The position numbers were made by a program, and so were the translations under genes. A model generated the notes under the pieces. The model saw nothing but the letters and a program-made list of their open reading frames with translations, ran no database searches and had not been told where the DNA came from. A stretch of DNA of 45,000 nt from an uncultured Oscillospiraceae bacterium (GTDB taxonomy: Bacteria > Bacillota > Clostridia > Oscillospirales > Ruminococcaceae). Positions 33,721-42,089 of the stretch are shown one piece after another. Numbering within the stretch: the stretch's first letter is position 1; the number at the start of each line of letters is the position of its first letter. The DNA lies in contig CATJVQ010000038.1 in assembly GCA_949743955.1 (NCBI GenBank), forward strand, positions 1 to 45,000, written 5' to 3'.

Positions 33721-35073
33721 ATGGCAGATGCAGGCGGCTGTTCCAAAAAAATAACTCTGCTCTCTCTGGCGGTTCCCATCTTGATTGAACAGATCCTGCG
33801 TTCTCTGATGGGAACCGTGAATACATTCATGCTCAGCCGATTTTCAGACGATGCGTCGGCGGCGGTGGGAGTGGCCAATCAGATTTTAAACGTCGTCATC
33901 ATTGCAGCCACGATGCTGGCCTCCGGGACGGCTGTCGTCGTCAACCAGAATCTGGGGGCGGGGAAGAACCGGGAGGCCGCCCATATCACGATGAACAGCA
34001 TTACCATCAGCGCGCTGGCCGGCGCGGCGCTCAGTGTCGTGACAGTTCTCTTCGCCGCCCCTTTGGTGGAGCTGATGGGACTGGAGGAGAAGCTCGTCGG
34101 GGATGCGGCTGTCTATCTGCGTATTGTGGGCGCCTCCTGTGTCATTCAGTTTGTATCCACCATGATTGCGACCCATTTCCGCTGCCGAGGAAAGGCGCAG
34201 ACAGCGATGCTGGTCATCGTCTTTAATAATGTGGTGAATCTCACCGGATCCTTCCTCGTGATTCGGGAATATCTGCCCATACACGGTGTATCCGGAATCG
34301 CGTCCGTCCGCCTGGTGAGCGAATTTCTGGGACTGCTGCTCATCATCCTTCTGTTTGCACGGGAAAAGTGGGATCTTCATCCGGGCGATCTGATGCGGAT
34401 CCGGGGGGTGTATTTTAAGCAGATCACTGGCCTCGGCTTTATGAGCGGAATGGAGGGGATCTCCTTCACGGTGGCGCAGGTGCTCACCACCAGCTTTATT
34501 ACGGCGCTGCCGTCCGCTGTACTTTCCGCCAAGGTGTATACGCAGACAGTCAATAACTATGCCTATATGGCGGGGATGGCGGTCGGGCAGGCAGCGCAGA
34601 TTCTGGCCGGCCACCTGATCGGCGCGGGTGAGACAGAAAAAGCATACCGCTTTATCCGCCGGAGCTGGTTCGGCGTGCTGGGCTGCAACATGCTGTTCAG
34701 TGCCTGCTTTTTCCTTTTCTCCCGGCAGATGATCGGAATTTTCACCTCATCGGAGGAGATTTTCTCCATCGTGCGGACACTGTTTTTCATCGACATGTTT
34801 ACCTGTGCCGGCCGTTCGTTCAACCACTCCTTTAATTACGGCCTGCGCAGCGCCGGATATGTCTTCTGGCCGATGATTATCGCCAACAGCTCGATTTGGC
34901 TGGTCAGCGTCGGCTTTGGCTATATGATGACGGTCACATGGGGATTCGGCATCACCGGCCTGTGGCTGGCCCAGACAGCGGACGAGTGGCTCCGCGGCCT
35001 GTGTACGATGGGGCTATGGATGAAAAAGAAATGGGTTGGAACAGCCGTGATAAAATCTGAGGAGGTACGGTAA
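33721..35073 (+). CDS. MATE family multidrug/sodium antiporter-like exporter
   Basis: A 450-residue integral membrane protein with about twelve hydrophobic segments arranged as two similar halves. It starts LLSLAVPILIEQILRSLMGTVNTFMLSRFSD, the usual MATE opening, with VGVANQI in helix 2, VNQNLGAGKNREA after it, and NNVVNL in the middle. Members export cationic drugs, dyes or metabolites in exchange for sodium or protons. The ligand is not predictable. GGGAGG lies upstream of the ATG and a promoter with an inverted repeat lies 70-130 nt upstream, so it may be controlled by a regulator encoded elsewhere. It is 1 nt apart from the dipeptidase gene downstream and cotranscribed with it. Confidence 0.93.
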   Translation: MADAGGCSKKITLLSLAVPILIEQILRSLMGTVNTFMLSRFSDDASAAVGVANQILNVVIIAATMLASGTAVVVNQNLGAGKNREAAHITMNSITISALAGAALSVVTVLFAAPLVELMGLEEKLVGDAAVYLRIVGASCVIQFVSTMIATHFRCRGKAQTAMLVIVFNNVVNLTGSFLVIREYLPIHGVSGIASVRLVSEFLGLLLIILLFAREKWDLHPGDLMRIRGVYFKQITGLGFMSGMEGISFTVAQVLTTSFITALPSAVLSAKVYTQTVNNYAYMAGMAVGQAAQILAGHLIGAGETEKAYRFIRRSWFGVLGCNMLFSACFFLFSRQMIGIFTSSEEIFSIVRTLFFIDMFTCAGRSFNHSFNYGLRSAGYVFWPMIIANSSIWLVSVGFGYMMTVTWGFGITGLWLAQTADEWLRGLCTMGLWMKKKWVGTAVIKSEEVR

Positions 35074-35074
35074 A

Positions 35075-36510
35075 ATGAGGAAAAGATCCCCCCTGCGCGA
35101 GCGGACGGACGAGTGGGTGCTGTCCCGGCGGGACGATATTGTGCGCGATATCGTCCGGCTTGTGCGCATAAAAAGCGTTTCCAGTCCGGGCAGCGCGATT
35201 GCTCCTTACGGCAGGGGCTGTCGGGAGGTCATGGATGAAATGTTCCGCATCAGCGCGGAGCACGGGCTTCCCATTCAGAATTTCGGCTATCATGCCGGGA
35301 TGGCCGGCCCTGCGGAGGCGGATATCGGCATCTGGGGTCACCTGGACGTTGTGGAGGAAGGGGACGGCTGGATTTATCCCCCTACGAGGGAGTGATTCAC
35401 GACGGTTTCCTCATCGGGCGGGGATCCGCTGATAATAAGGCGGCGGTCATCGCCGGCCTCTACACGGTTTTATGCCTGCGGGAGCTGTGCGGGGATCTCC
35501 GGTACAAAACCGGTGTATATTTCGGATGCAGCGAGGAGACAGGGATGGACGACATCCGTTATTTCCTCTCGCATGAAAAGCCCCCGGCGTTTTCCCTTGT
35601 AGCCGATTCGGGGTTCCCTGTCTGCTATGGGGAGAGCGGCTGCCTGGATATCCGCCTGATATCTGATGCCGCTTTGCCGAAGCAGATCCGGTTTCTGGAG
35701 GCCGGGATCGCGCACAACATCGTGCCCGCAAAAGCGGTCATCGCGCTGGAAACCGTGGAGGCGCCGCCGTCTGCGCCGGATATTGCCTCCCTGCGGCGGG
35801 AGGGCGCGCTCTGGATAGAGGCCGGAGGAAAAACGGGACATACCGCTTTCCCGCAGGGGAGCCGGAACGCCATCGGCGTTCTGGCGGAATACCTGTTAAA
35901 GAACGGGCTGCTTGCGGAGGAATCCCGCTCGCTCTTCCGTTTCCTCGGGGATCTGGCGGGGGACTTCCGCGGTAAACCTCTGAAAATCTCTGAGGACGAC
36001 GGTTTCCCCGCCCCGCTGTACTGCATCCCGACCGCGCTGCGTATCGAGGAGGGACGCTTGGGGATCGATCTGAATCTCCGATATCCTGCGGGGGCTCCGG
36101 TGGAGGATCCCCGGATCATTGAGGAGGCCGTTCTGCTGGACACATTGAAAAATGCGGCGCAGGAGCAGGGATTCCGGTTTTCCGTTTTAAAGAGCAGTCC
36201 GCCCCGGCTCCATCGGAGGAGGGACGATTCGGTCGTGCAGGAACTCTGCCGGAATTATCTGGAGTCGGTGGACAATCCCGTTGGGGCGGAGCCGTTTGTA
36301 CTGTCCGGAGGCTGCTATGCCGGGAAGCTGCCGAACGCTCTGGGATACGGCCCCGGCATCGGTCTGAAACGGCCGGACACATTCCTCCCTCCGGGACACG
36401 GCGGCGCGCACGGACCGGACGAATGTGTCCATATCGGCAGTATTCTAGCGCTGATCTCCACCTATGTGCAGGCGATCGTGGCCATTGACGGGATGGATTT
36501 GAATAAATAA
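35075..36510 (+). pseudogene. PepV-type M20 dipeptidase with a one-base frameshift
   Basis: Zinc peptidase of the M20 family, PepV/dipeptidase-like, broken into two frames. The first part (35075-35395, 106 residues) ends after DIGIWGHLDVVEEGDGWIYPP, then hits a stop. The second (in frame from about 35383 to 36510) continues YEGVIHDGFLIGRGSADNK. The junction is the C-run at 35378-35382: five C residues where six would restore WIYPPYEGV and a 478-residue protein, the normal family length. Metal-binding residues are otherwise intact: GHLD, GRGSADN, SEETG, ADSG and HGGAHGPDEC. It follows the MATE gene by 1 nt with GAGGAGG upstream. A sequencing error, a recent mutation or slippage in the C-run are the options. 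Confidence 0.88.
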
Positions 36511-36535
36511 ACCGGTTCCGCTCATCATAAGGAAA

Positions 36536-36566
36536 AACCCGCATGAACGTCGTGTTCATGCGGGTT
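36536..36566. terminator. Bidirectional terminator between dipeptidase and ABC ATPase genes
   Basis: A perfect 13-bp stem (AACCCGCATGAAC at 36536-36548 with GTTCATGCGGGTT at 36554-36566), 5-nt loop, followed by ATTTCTGTTT on the plus strand and TTTTTCC on the minus strand. It serves both convergent transcripts. Confidence 0.85.
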
Positions 36567-36585
36567 ATTTCTGTTTACGTTTTTC

Positions 36586-37380
36586 TCAGCCCAGAAGGAG
36601 CTTATCGTCCGCCTCGTCCGAACCGGTTGCCTGCCCGAACCTGGCGAGCAGATCCTCCACGGTGAGCTTCTTCTTCGCTTCACCGGCAATATCCAGCGCG
36701 ATTTTTCCCTCGTGCATCATGATAAGCCGGTTACCGTGGACAATAGCGTCCCGCATATTGTGTGTGATCATCAGCGTCGTGAGGCGATCCTTCTGCACGA
36801 TGCGTTCGGTCGCGTCGAGCACCTTTGCCGCGGTTTTCGGGTCCAGCGCGGCGGTATGCTCGTCCAGCAGGAGCAGGCGCGGCTTTTGCAGGGTGGCCAT
36901 TAGGAGTGTCAGGGCCTGGCGCTGTCCGCCGGAGAGCAGCCCGACCTTGGAGGTCAGCCGATCCTCCAGGCCCAGGTCCAGGATTTTTAACAGCTCGCGG
37001 TATTCGTCCCGCTCCTTTCCGGCGATGCCGGGGCGCAGGGTCCGCCGCTTTCCGCGGCGCGCGGCCAGAGCCAGATTTTCTTCGATCTGCATGGTGGCGG
37101 CTGTTCCCATCATCGGATCCTGAAACACACGGCCGATGTACCGGGCGCGCTGATGCTCGGGCAGGCCGGTCACATCGGTGTCCCCGATAAAGATGCTGCC
37201 GGAATCCACCGGCCATACCCCCGCGACCGCGTTGAGCAGCGTGGATTTGCCGGCGCCGTTTCCGCCGATGACGGTGACAAAATCCCCGTCCTTCAGGCAC
37301 AGGGAGACATCCTGCAGAGCCGTTTTTTCATTGACGGTGCCCGCATTGAACGTTTTGAAGATATTCCGGATATCAAGCAT
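36586..37380 (-). CDS. ABC transporter ATP-binding protein (binding-protein importer)
   Basis: ATPase of 264 residues energising the permease encoded upstream. Walker A GGNGAGKST lies at residues 39-47, the Q-loop in VFQDPMMG, the signature LLSGGQRQAL, Walker B LLLLDEHTAALD and the switch His in THN. I chose the ATG at 37380, which overlaps the permease stop by 8 nt, because the family starts MLDIRNI; the longer open frame upstream lies in the permease. It resembles the ATPase of TrpXYZ-type systems, in which the ATPase, a single BPD-type permease and a lipoprotein of the PF04392 family are encoded together. The substrate is unknown; aromatic amino acid or a heterocyclic vitamin are possible. 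Confidence 0.92.
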   Translation of the reverse strand: MLDIRNIFKTFNAGTVNEKTALQDVSLCLKDGDFVTVIGGNGAGKSTLLNAVAGVWPVDSGSIFIGDTDVTGLPEHQRARYIGRVFQDPMMGTAATMQIEENLALAARRGKRRTLRPGIAGKERDEYRELLKILDLGLEDRLTSKVGLLSGGQRQALTLLMATLQKPRLLLLDEHTAALDPKTAAKVLDATERIVQKDRLTTLMITHNMRDAIVHGNRLIMMHEGKIALDIAGEAKKKLTVEDLLARFGQATGSDEADDKLLLG

Positions 37381-38326
37381 GGAGCTTCCCACCCTTCCGC
37401 ACAGATTTGGAAAAGTAATGGGATTTCCAATAGGGGATCGCCAGGAAGACGGCCACAATCACCGCGGAAATCAGCTTTAGATAGTTGGTGTCGATCCCGC
37501 TCAGACTCACAACCGCCTGCATGACGACATAATAAATGATGGAACCAATGGAGACTGCCAAAAGCTTCAGAGCGAAGTTGCGGAACACCCTGGAAAAGAG
37601 GACCTGCCCGATGATGACTGCCGCCAGACCGATGACGATGGCGCCCCTGCCCATGCTCGCGTCGGCAAAGCTCTGATACTGAGCCAGCAGAGCGCCGGAG
37701 AGGGCGACCAGCCCATTCGAAAGCATCAGCCCGAGGACCTTGCCGAATTCCGTGTTGATCCCCTGCGCGCGGGCCATGTTCTGGTTGGCGCCTGTCGCGC
37801 GCAGCGAAGCGCCCAGCTCGGTGCCGAAGAACCAGTACAAAACGGCGATCAGCGCGGCCGTAAACAATCCCACCACAAAGACCGGGTGGCGGGTGATGGG
37901 GCGTGTCCCTTTGGCGACGTCCTGCACAAAGCGCAGGGAGACCAGCAGCCGGTTTAAGTTTTCCGGATTCGTTACGTTGACAGCGACATTGGCCTTCATC
38001 CCCATGATGGCCAGATTGATGGACCACAGGCCGAGCTGGGTCAGGATCCCTGCCAGAATCGCGGGGATGCCGCAGGCCGTGTGCAGGAGTCCGGTTGCCA
38101 GTCCGGCTGCCATACCCGCGATCAGAGCGGCCAGAAGTGCCGCCCAGATATTTACACCCGTCCCGAACAGGACGACGAAGACCGCGCCGCCGGTGCAGAA
38201 GGATCCGTCCACTGTCAGGTCCGCGATATCCAGAATCCGGTAGGTGATGTACACGCCGATGGCCATAATCCCCCAAATCAATCCCTGCGAAATGGCGCCC
38301 GGCAGTGTACCGATAAAAGCCATCAT
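37373..38326 (-). CDS. ABC transporter permease (BPD_transp_2 type)
   Basis: A 317-residue membrane protein with eight to ten hydrophobic segments of the branched-chain amino acid/sugar permease type. LRATGANQNMARAQGIN is the EAA-like coupling loop contacting the ATPase. The opening QGLIWGIMAIGVYITYRILDIADLTVDGSF is typical for permeases encoded with PF04392 binding proteins. I chose the ATG at 38326, with GGAGG 9 nt upstream; a second ATG lies directly after it, and the TTG at 38359 has no good ribosome site. Only one permease gene is present, so the transporter would use a homodimer. The gene overlaps the ATPase by 8 nt and is separated from the binding protein by 149 nt holding a hairpin. 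Confidence 0.92.
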   Translation of the reverse strand: MMAFIGTLPGAISQGLIWGIMAIGVYITYRILDIADLTVDGSFCTGGAVFVVLFGTGVNIWAALLAALIAGMAAGLATGLLHTACGIPAILAGILTQLGLWSINLAIMGMKANVAVNVTNPENLNRLLVSLRFVQDVAKGTRPITRHPVFVVGLFTAALIAVLYWFFGTELGASLRATGANQNMARAQGINTEFGKVLGLMLSNGLVALSGALLAQYQSFADASMGRGAIVIGLAAVIIGQVLFSRVFRNFALKLLAVSIGSIIYYVVMQAVVSLSGIDTNYLKLISAVIVAVFLAIPYWKSHYFSKSVRKGGKLHA

Positions 38327-38406
38327 CTGCGATTTCCTCCTCTGTTGTTGATATCCCAAATGGATTTTATATTCCGGCCAGGAGACAACGGGCGTTCACC
38401 ATACCG

Positions 38407-38442
38407 CAGAAGCGGAAAAGGGAAATCCCTCTTCCGCTTCTG
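38407..38442 (-). promoter_or_regulatory. Stable hairpin between binding-protein and permease genes
   Basis: CAGAAGCGGAAAAGGG (38407-38422) pairs with CCCTCTTCCGCTTCTG (38427-38442) with one mismatch, 4-nt loop. No T-run follows on the minus strand. In such operons a hairpin here often protects the upstream message and lowers expression of the permease. That role is inferred. Confidence 0.65.
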
Positions 38443-38475
38443 GCCGGCAATTTTCATGCGGTCCATCCTCCCGGA

Positions 38476-39516
38476 TTAAGCGGCAGGCTCGATGGCGTCA
38501 TACCCCTCCGGCACCGTGACGCCCAACGCCTCGCACATCGGCGGATTATACTTTTTCACAAACTCCGGAGCATATTCAATCGGCATAGTGGAGATATCCG
38601 CCTTGCCGGTCAGAATCTGTGCGGCCATCTCGCCGGTCTTGTAGCCGATATCGTAATAGCTGATGGAGAGGGTCGCAACGGCGCAGCCGGAGGCAATGCC
38701 CTCCTCACCGGCAAACACCGGCACCTTACCGTGGCAGATATTGTCGATGATCGGGGTGTTGGAAGCGGCGGTATTGTCGGTCGGGATGTAGAGCACATCG
38801 CTGCTGTCCGCCGCAGTCTGTGCGACAGCGGCGATATCGTTTGAATCCGAGAAGGGGTACTGGGTGCAGGTATATCCCATCCCCTCCAAGTGACTCTGGA
38901 CCGTATCCACCTGATACTGGCTGTTCGCCTCGTTGGAGCAGTAAATCAAGCCGACAGTCTTTGCGTCCGGATACCACTCCTTGATCATTGCGGCCTGCTG
39001 ATCCAGCGGCGCCAGATCGGAGGTGCCGGAGACATTACCGCCGACCGTGCCGGAAAAGTCCGTGATGCCGAACGCGACGCCGTATTCCGTGACCGAGGTG
39101 CCCAGAATCGGGATGTCCGCTGTCGCTGTCGCGGCGGCCTGCAGAGCGGGGGTCGCGTTCGCCATGATCAGATCCACGTTTTTCGAGACAAAGGAGTTGG
39201 CGATTGTTGCGCAGGTGGCGGGATCGTTGGCTGCGTTCTGAAGGTCAAAGCGCACCTGGCCGGGGAGCAGCTCGTTCAGCGCGTCCTGGAAGCCTTCCGT
39301 AGCTGCGTCCAGAGCGGGATGTGTCACCAGCTGCGAGATGCCCACCTCATATGTGACCTTCTCCGCTTCCGGCGCGGATGAGGACGCTTCGCTTGAAGAC
39401 AGGGACGTACTGTCCGCAGACGAGGACTCGGCCGGCTGTCCGCCGCCCGAGCAGGCTCCCAGCGAAACTGCCGCAGCCAGCGCCAGCAGTGTCAGTGGTT
39501 TCAATGTTTTCTTCAT
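38476..39516 (-). CDS. ABC transporter substrate-binding lipoprotein (PF04392 family)
   Basis: Extracellular solute-binding lipoprotein of 346 residues. The signal peptide ends with the lipobox LGAC, giving Cys22 as the lipidation site. A Ser-rich tether of about 25 residues follows. The mature part has the two-lobe pattern of the family: VGISQLVTHPALDAATEGF, LIMANATPALQAA, IPILGTSVTEYG, VGLIYCSNEANS and LYIPTDNTAA. These match the TrpX-like group, which in streptococci binds tryptophan and elsewhere other small ligands. Substrate here is unproven. ATG with GGAGG 8 nt upstream. It is the first gene of the operon, behind a near-consensus promoter with a 90-nt leader, consistent with high expression. 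Confidence 0.93.
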   Translation of the reverse strand: MKKTLKPLTLLALAAAVSLGACSGGGQPAESSSADSTSLSSSEASSSAPEAEKVTYEVGISQLVTHPALDAATEGFQDALNELLPGQVRFDLQNAANDPATCATIANSFVSKNVDLIMANATPALQAAATATADIPILGTSVTEYGVAFGITDFSGTVGGNVSGTSDLAPLDQQAAMIKEWYPDAKTVGLIYCSNEANSQYQVDTVQSHLEGMGYTCTQYPFSDSNDIAAVAQTAADSSDVLYIPTDNTAASNTPIIDNICHGKVPVFAGEEGIASGCAVATLSISYYDIGYKTGEMAAQILTGKADISTMPIEYAPEFVKKYNPPMCEALGVTVPEGYDAIEPAA

Positions 39517-39570
39517 TTAGAATTCCTCCAATTTTCGTGGTTTAAAGCTTTATCGCTTTTTGTTATAAAA

Positions 39571-39580
39571 GCACCGGTGC
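39571..39580. promoter_or_regulatory. Palindrome in the leader of the ABC transporter operon
   Basis: GCACCGGTGC is a perfect 10-bp palindrome flanked by T-rich and A-rich runs, 24-33 nt downstream of the expected transcription start on the minus strand. It could be an operator. The leader also contains a GTGA-GAAA-TCAC tetraloop hairpin just upstream of it. There is no regulator gene next to it. Confidence 0.45.
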
Positions 39581-39610
39581 AAAAAAAGAATGTGATTTCT
39601 CACGTCGACT

Positions 39611-39639
39611 AGTATACTGCGATCTATCTCCGATGTCAA
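39611..39639 (-). promoter_or_regulatory. Near-consensus SigA promoter of the ABC transporter operon
   Basis: Read on the minus strand: TTGACA (39639-39634), 17-nt spacer, TATACT (39616-39611). The strongest promoter match in the window. The expected start is near 39604, leaving a leader of about 90 nt. Confidence 0.9.
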
Positions 39640-39663
39640 GAAAAAATTACGCATTTTTTCCCA

Positions 39664-39698
39664 ATCCGGCGCGAAATACGGCGGATTCCGCGCCGGAT
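39664..39698. terminator. Hairpin after the holin-like gene
   Basis: ATCCGGCGCGAAAT (39664-39677) pairs with ATTCCGCGCCGGAT (39685-39698) with one mismatch and a 7-nt loop. It lies 30 nt after the holin-like gene and 25 nt upstream of the next promoter. No T-run follows on the minus strand, so it may be only a weak terminator. Confidence 0.5.
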
Positions 39699-39727
39699 CC
39701 TTTTCCGTGCTTTCGAAATCGTGGCCG

Positions 39728-40066
39728 TCAGGATATAGTGCGAGGACTCCTCTGCACGGCGCGGCTGTCCTCCTTTCCGCGCATCAGACGTCTTGCTCCC
39801 GCAATCGTGCCGGACGCGGTCGAGGAGACCACCAGCGCGTTCAGAATGCACAGAACGCCGGCGCCCAGAGACAGTGTCCCCGTGAAGGAGAGGGAGAGCA
39901 GCAGGATGCCGAATGCGGAGAAATAGGAGATCACCTGGGTGGGAATCTGCCCGCGGCTGTTAAAGAACGCGTCGATAAACGCTGTCACGAGCCCGGTTGC
40001 CGCAGCCGCGCCCGCTAGGGATCCGAGCATCTCCCAGGTGAAGAATGAATCCAGCAGATTGTTCAT
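39728..40066 (-). CDS. Small holin-like membrane protein
   Basis: A 112-residue protein with three likely membrane segments (about residues 12-33, 45-62 and 68-90) and a basic tail. SRGQIPTQVISYFSAFGILLL and LGAGVLCILNALVVSSTASG resemble small holin-type proteins that I recall from clostridial chromosomes and phages, but the similarity is from memory. No endolysin or other phage gene is near, so it need not be a remnant of a phage. The ATG has AAAGGGGG upstream. A -10-like TATACT lies about 35 nt upstream on the minus strand with no convincing -35, which may mean an alternative sigma factor. It lies downstream of lepB behind that gene's terminator. Confidence 0.7.
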   Translation of the reverse strand: MNNLLDSFFTWEMLGSLAGAAAATGLVTAFIDAFFNSRGQIPTQVISYFSAFGILLLSLSFTGTLSLGAGVLCILNALVVSSTASGTIAGARRLMRGKEDSRAVQRSPRTIS

Positions 40067-40143
40067 AGTATTCCCCCTTTATATCTGAAAAACACGGTAA
40101 AACAGTATACGCCTGTTCTCCTGCTCCATATGACCCATCAATA

Positions 40144-40174
40144 AAATACTGAGGATGGCTTTGGCCGCCCTCAG
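40144..40174 (-). terminator. Terminator of lepB
   Basis: On the minus strand CTGAGG-G-C-GGC, loop CAAA, GCC-AT-CCTCAG, then TATTTTATT. The stem begins inside the lepB stop codon. Confidence 0.75.
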
Positions 40175-40713
40175 TCATTATCGAAGGAATAGGGGTGGGG
40201 ATAATAACAGAAATCTGCTTTGGCGCGGATCTGATCCCGCCGGACATAGGGGTGTTCCCAGAAGCGGGAATCGTAAGAGTCGTTGCGGTTGTCGCCAAGG
40301 ACGAAGTAGCACTCGTCCGGGACAGAGAAGGGGCCGAAGCTGCCCAAGGGCGGTTCCATGAGGTAGGGTTCATCGAGCGGTAGCTCCGCCTCATCGACAT
40401 AGACGCGGCCCTCGACGATACAGATTGTCTCGCCCGGCAGACCGATGATCCGCTTGATGTACTGTTCGGATTCGTCATCGGGAAAGGAGAAGAGGATAAC
40501 GTCCCCCCTCGCCGGCGGGGAGAAGACGTAGGCCAAGCGGCTGCCGATGATCCGGTCGCCGACGGAGATGGTGTCCGCCATCGATCCGGAGGGGACAACC
40601 GCGTTGACGATCACCGCGTTATTGATAAACAGCGCGACAGCGAGGGCGGAGGCTATGTATTTGCACCAGATGAAGATTTCACTCCAAAGCGGCGCGGGCT
40701 TTTTCCTTCTCAT
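40171..40713 (-). CDS. lepB: Signal peptidase I
   Basis: Membrane serine protease that removes signal peptides from secreted proteins. The 180-residue protein has one N-terminal membrane segment (about residues 16-37). The catalytic Ser44 is in PSGSMADTI and the general base Lys87 is in YIKRIIGLPGE, and GDNRNDSYDSRFW is the family box E. Such short, single-span forms are usual in Firmicutes. The ATG has GGGAGGG upstream, and a strong promoter lies 22 nt before it. It diverges from spoIIP. Its position suggests general secretion or a sporulation link, and paralogues are likely elsewhere. Confidence 0.95.
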   Translation of the reverse strand: MRRKKPAPLWSEIFIWCKYIASALAVALFINNAVIVNAVVPSGSMADTISVGDRIIGSRLAYVFSPPARGDVILFSFPDDESEQYIKRIIGLPGETICIVEGRVYVDEAELPLDEPYLMEPPLGSFGPFSVPDECYFVLGDNRNDSYDSRFWEHPYVRRDQIRAKADFCYYPHPYSFDND

Positions 40714-40734
40714 GCACTTCCCTCCCTCTCTGCC

Positions 40735-40763
40735 ATTTTATCAGTCTGTGCGGAAAATGTCAA
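40735..40763 (-). promoter_or_regulatory. SigA promoter of lepB
   Basis: Read on the minus strand: TTGACA (40763-40758), 17-nt spacer, TAAAAT (40740-40735). A strong vegetative-type promoter 22 nt before the start codon. Confidence 0.85.
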
Positions 40764-40860
40764 ATCCGCGGGGCAGCTTCTGCGGGCATACGGCGGGTCT
40801 TGTCCGAATATATATGGAGCAGAGATCGCATCATTCTGGAGAGAAGCTGGTTGTGAGCAG

Positions 40861-42057
40861 TTGAAAAGAATCAAGCAGAGCCCCAAAAAATGGATTATTT
40901 CCTTCGGCCTTCTGGCACTGATCCTGGCAGTCTATCCGGCGGCACGCTCCAATGCCGGCCGGATGAAGCCTCTCCTGACAGCGGCAGGGGAGCGCCTTGC
41001 GCTGCTGTCCGCTCTTTCCGAACTGCCGGATACCGCGGCCGATCTGCTGGAGGTTCGTTTTTCCGGCGCGGCGATTCCGTCCGCGCCGGAGGCGGCTGAT
41101 CTGCCCGCCGCACCGGATCCGCCTTCGGCCAAGCCGGAAGCGGTGTCCTCCAGTGCGCCCGAGGAGCCGCCCGCGCCGCCCGAATCCTCTGCGGAGCCGC
41201 CGACGGAATCATTGTCCGATGAAAAGGAAAAGCCGGCGCCGCCGGAGATTCCCGCCGCCTACCGAGGCCCGATGCTCGAGGAGGATCTTTCCGGGATACC
41301 GTCCAAGAACTATCTCTCCCTCTCTCCGGCGGGGTATTTGCGCAACTATACGAAGCTGAGCTTCGAAGATATTGAAGAGGTGCTGCAGACACCGTGTGCG
41401 GTTTCAGTCGGGGATAACACGCAGCCGCAGGTGCTGATCTACCACACCCACGCGACAGAAGCCTTTGAGCGCTATGACTCCGATACCTACGACACACGGA
41501 ATAACTGGCGCAGCACGGACAACAATATGAATATGGTAGCAGTTGGAAACGCACTGGCCAAATCGCTGGAGGAGAACGGGATCAACGTCCTGCACGACAC
41601 GACCCAGCATGACTACCCCTCCTACAACGGCGCCTACGAACGCAGCGCCCAGACCATCGCGGGATACCGGGAGCAGTACCCGACCCTTCAGGTCCTTCTG
41701 GACGTTCACCGCGACGCCATTGACCGCGACGGGACACTCGTGCGGCCGGTTACAACCATCGACGGGAAAAAGGCGGCCCAGCTGATGATCATCGCCCCCT
41801 GCGACGATGGGACCATGGACATCCCGAACTGGCGGGAGAATCTGCGCTTTGCGGCGGCCATCCAGAGCCGGGCGGAGCAGGACTTCGCCCGCCTGATGCG
41901 GCCGGTTTTCTTCTGCTACCGCAAGTACAATCTGGATAAGACGCCCGCCTCGCTGCTTCTGGAATTCGGCTCCCACGGCAACACGCTCGAGGAGTGCGAG
42001 TATACGGCTTCGCTTGTGGGGAAGTCGATAGCGGCGGTTCTGCATGAATTGCAGTAA
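40861..42057 (+). CDS. spoIIP: Stage II sporulation protein P
   Basis: Peptidoglycan amidase/endopeptidase that, with SpoIID and SpoIIM, thins septal wall to drive engulfment during sporulation. One membrane segment (about residues 12-27), a Pro/Ser/Glu-rich linker (about 70-135) and a C-terminal SpoIIP domain make up 398 residues. Zinc-site motifs are visible: IYHTHATEAF, LDVHRDAI and the acidic LLEFGSHGNTLEE near the end. It starts with TTG at 40861 because an in-frame ATG is lacking; the ribosome site is poor (GGAGAG lies 20 nt upstream). It diverges from lepB. The gene establishes that the organism is an endospore former or descends from one. Confidence 0.95.
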   Translation: MKRIKQSPKKWIISFGLLALILAVYPAARSNAGRMKPLLTAAGERLALLSALSELPDTAADLLEVRFSGAAIPSAPEAADLPAAPDPPSAKPEAVSSSAPEEPPAPPESSAEPPTESLSDEKEKPAPPEIPAAYRGPMLEEDLSGIPSKNYLSLSPAGYLRNYTKLSFEDIEEVLQTPCAVSVGDNTQPQVLIYHTHATEAFERYDSDTYDTRNNWRSTDNNMNMVAVGNALAKSLEENGINVLHDTTQHDYPSYNGAYERSAQTIAGYREQYPTLQVLLDVHRDAIDRDGTLVRPVTTIDGKKAAQLMIIAPCDDGTMDIPNWRENLRFAAAIQSRAEQDFARLMRPVFFCYRKYNLDKTPASLLLEFGSHGNTLEECEYTASLVGKSIAAVLHELQ

Positions 42058-42089
42058 ACGCATCTCATCATATCAAATGGAGACGGAAC

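Noticed and set aside
39728-40066. Holin-like gene as evidence of a prophage
   Set aside because: No integrase, capsid, tail or lysin gene lies nearby and base composition does not change, so a prophage is not supported.
40809-40845. Possible SigE promoter for spoIIP (GAATATA and CATCATTC)
   Set aside because: The -10 part deviates from CATANNNT at two positions and the spacing is at the long limit, so I could not support it.
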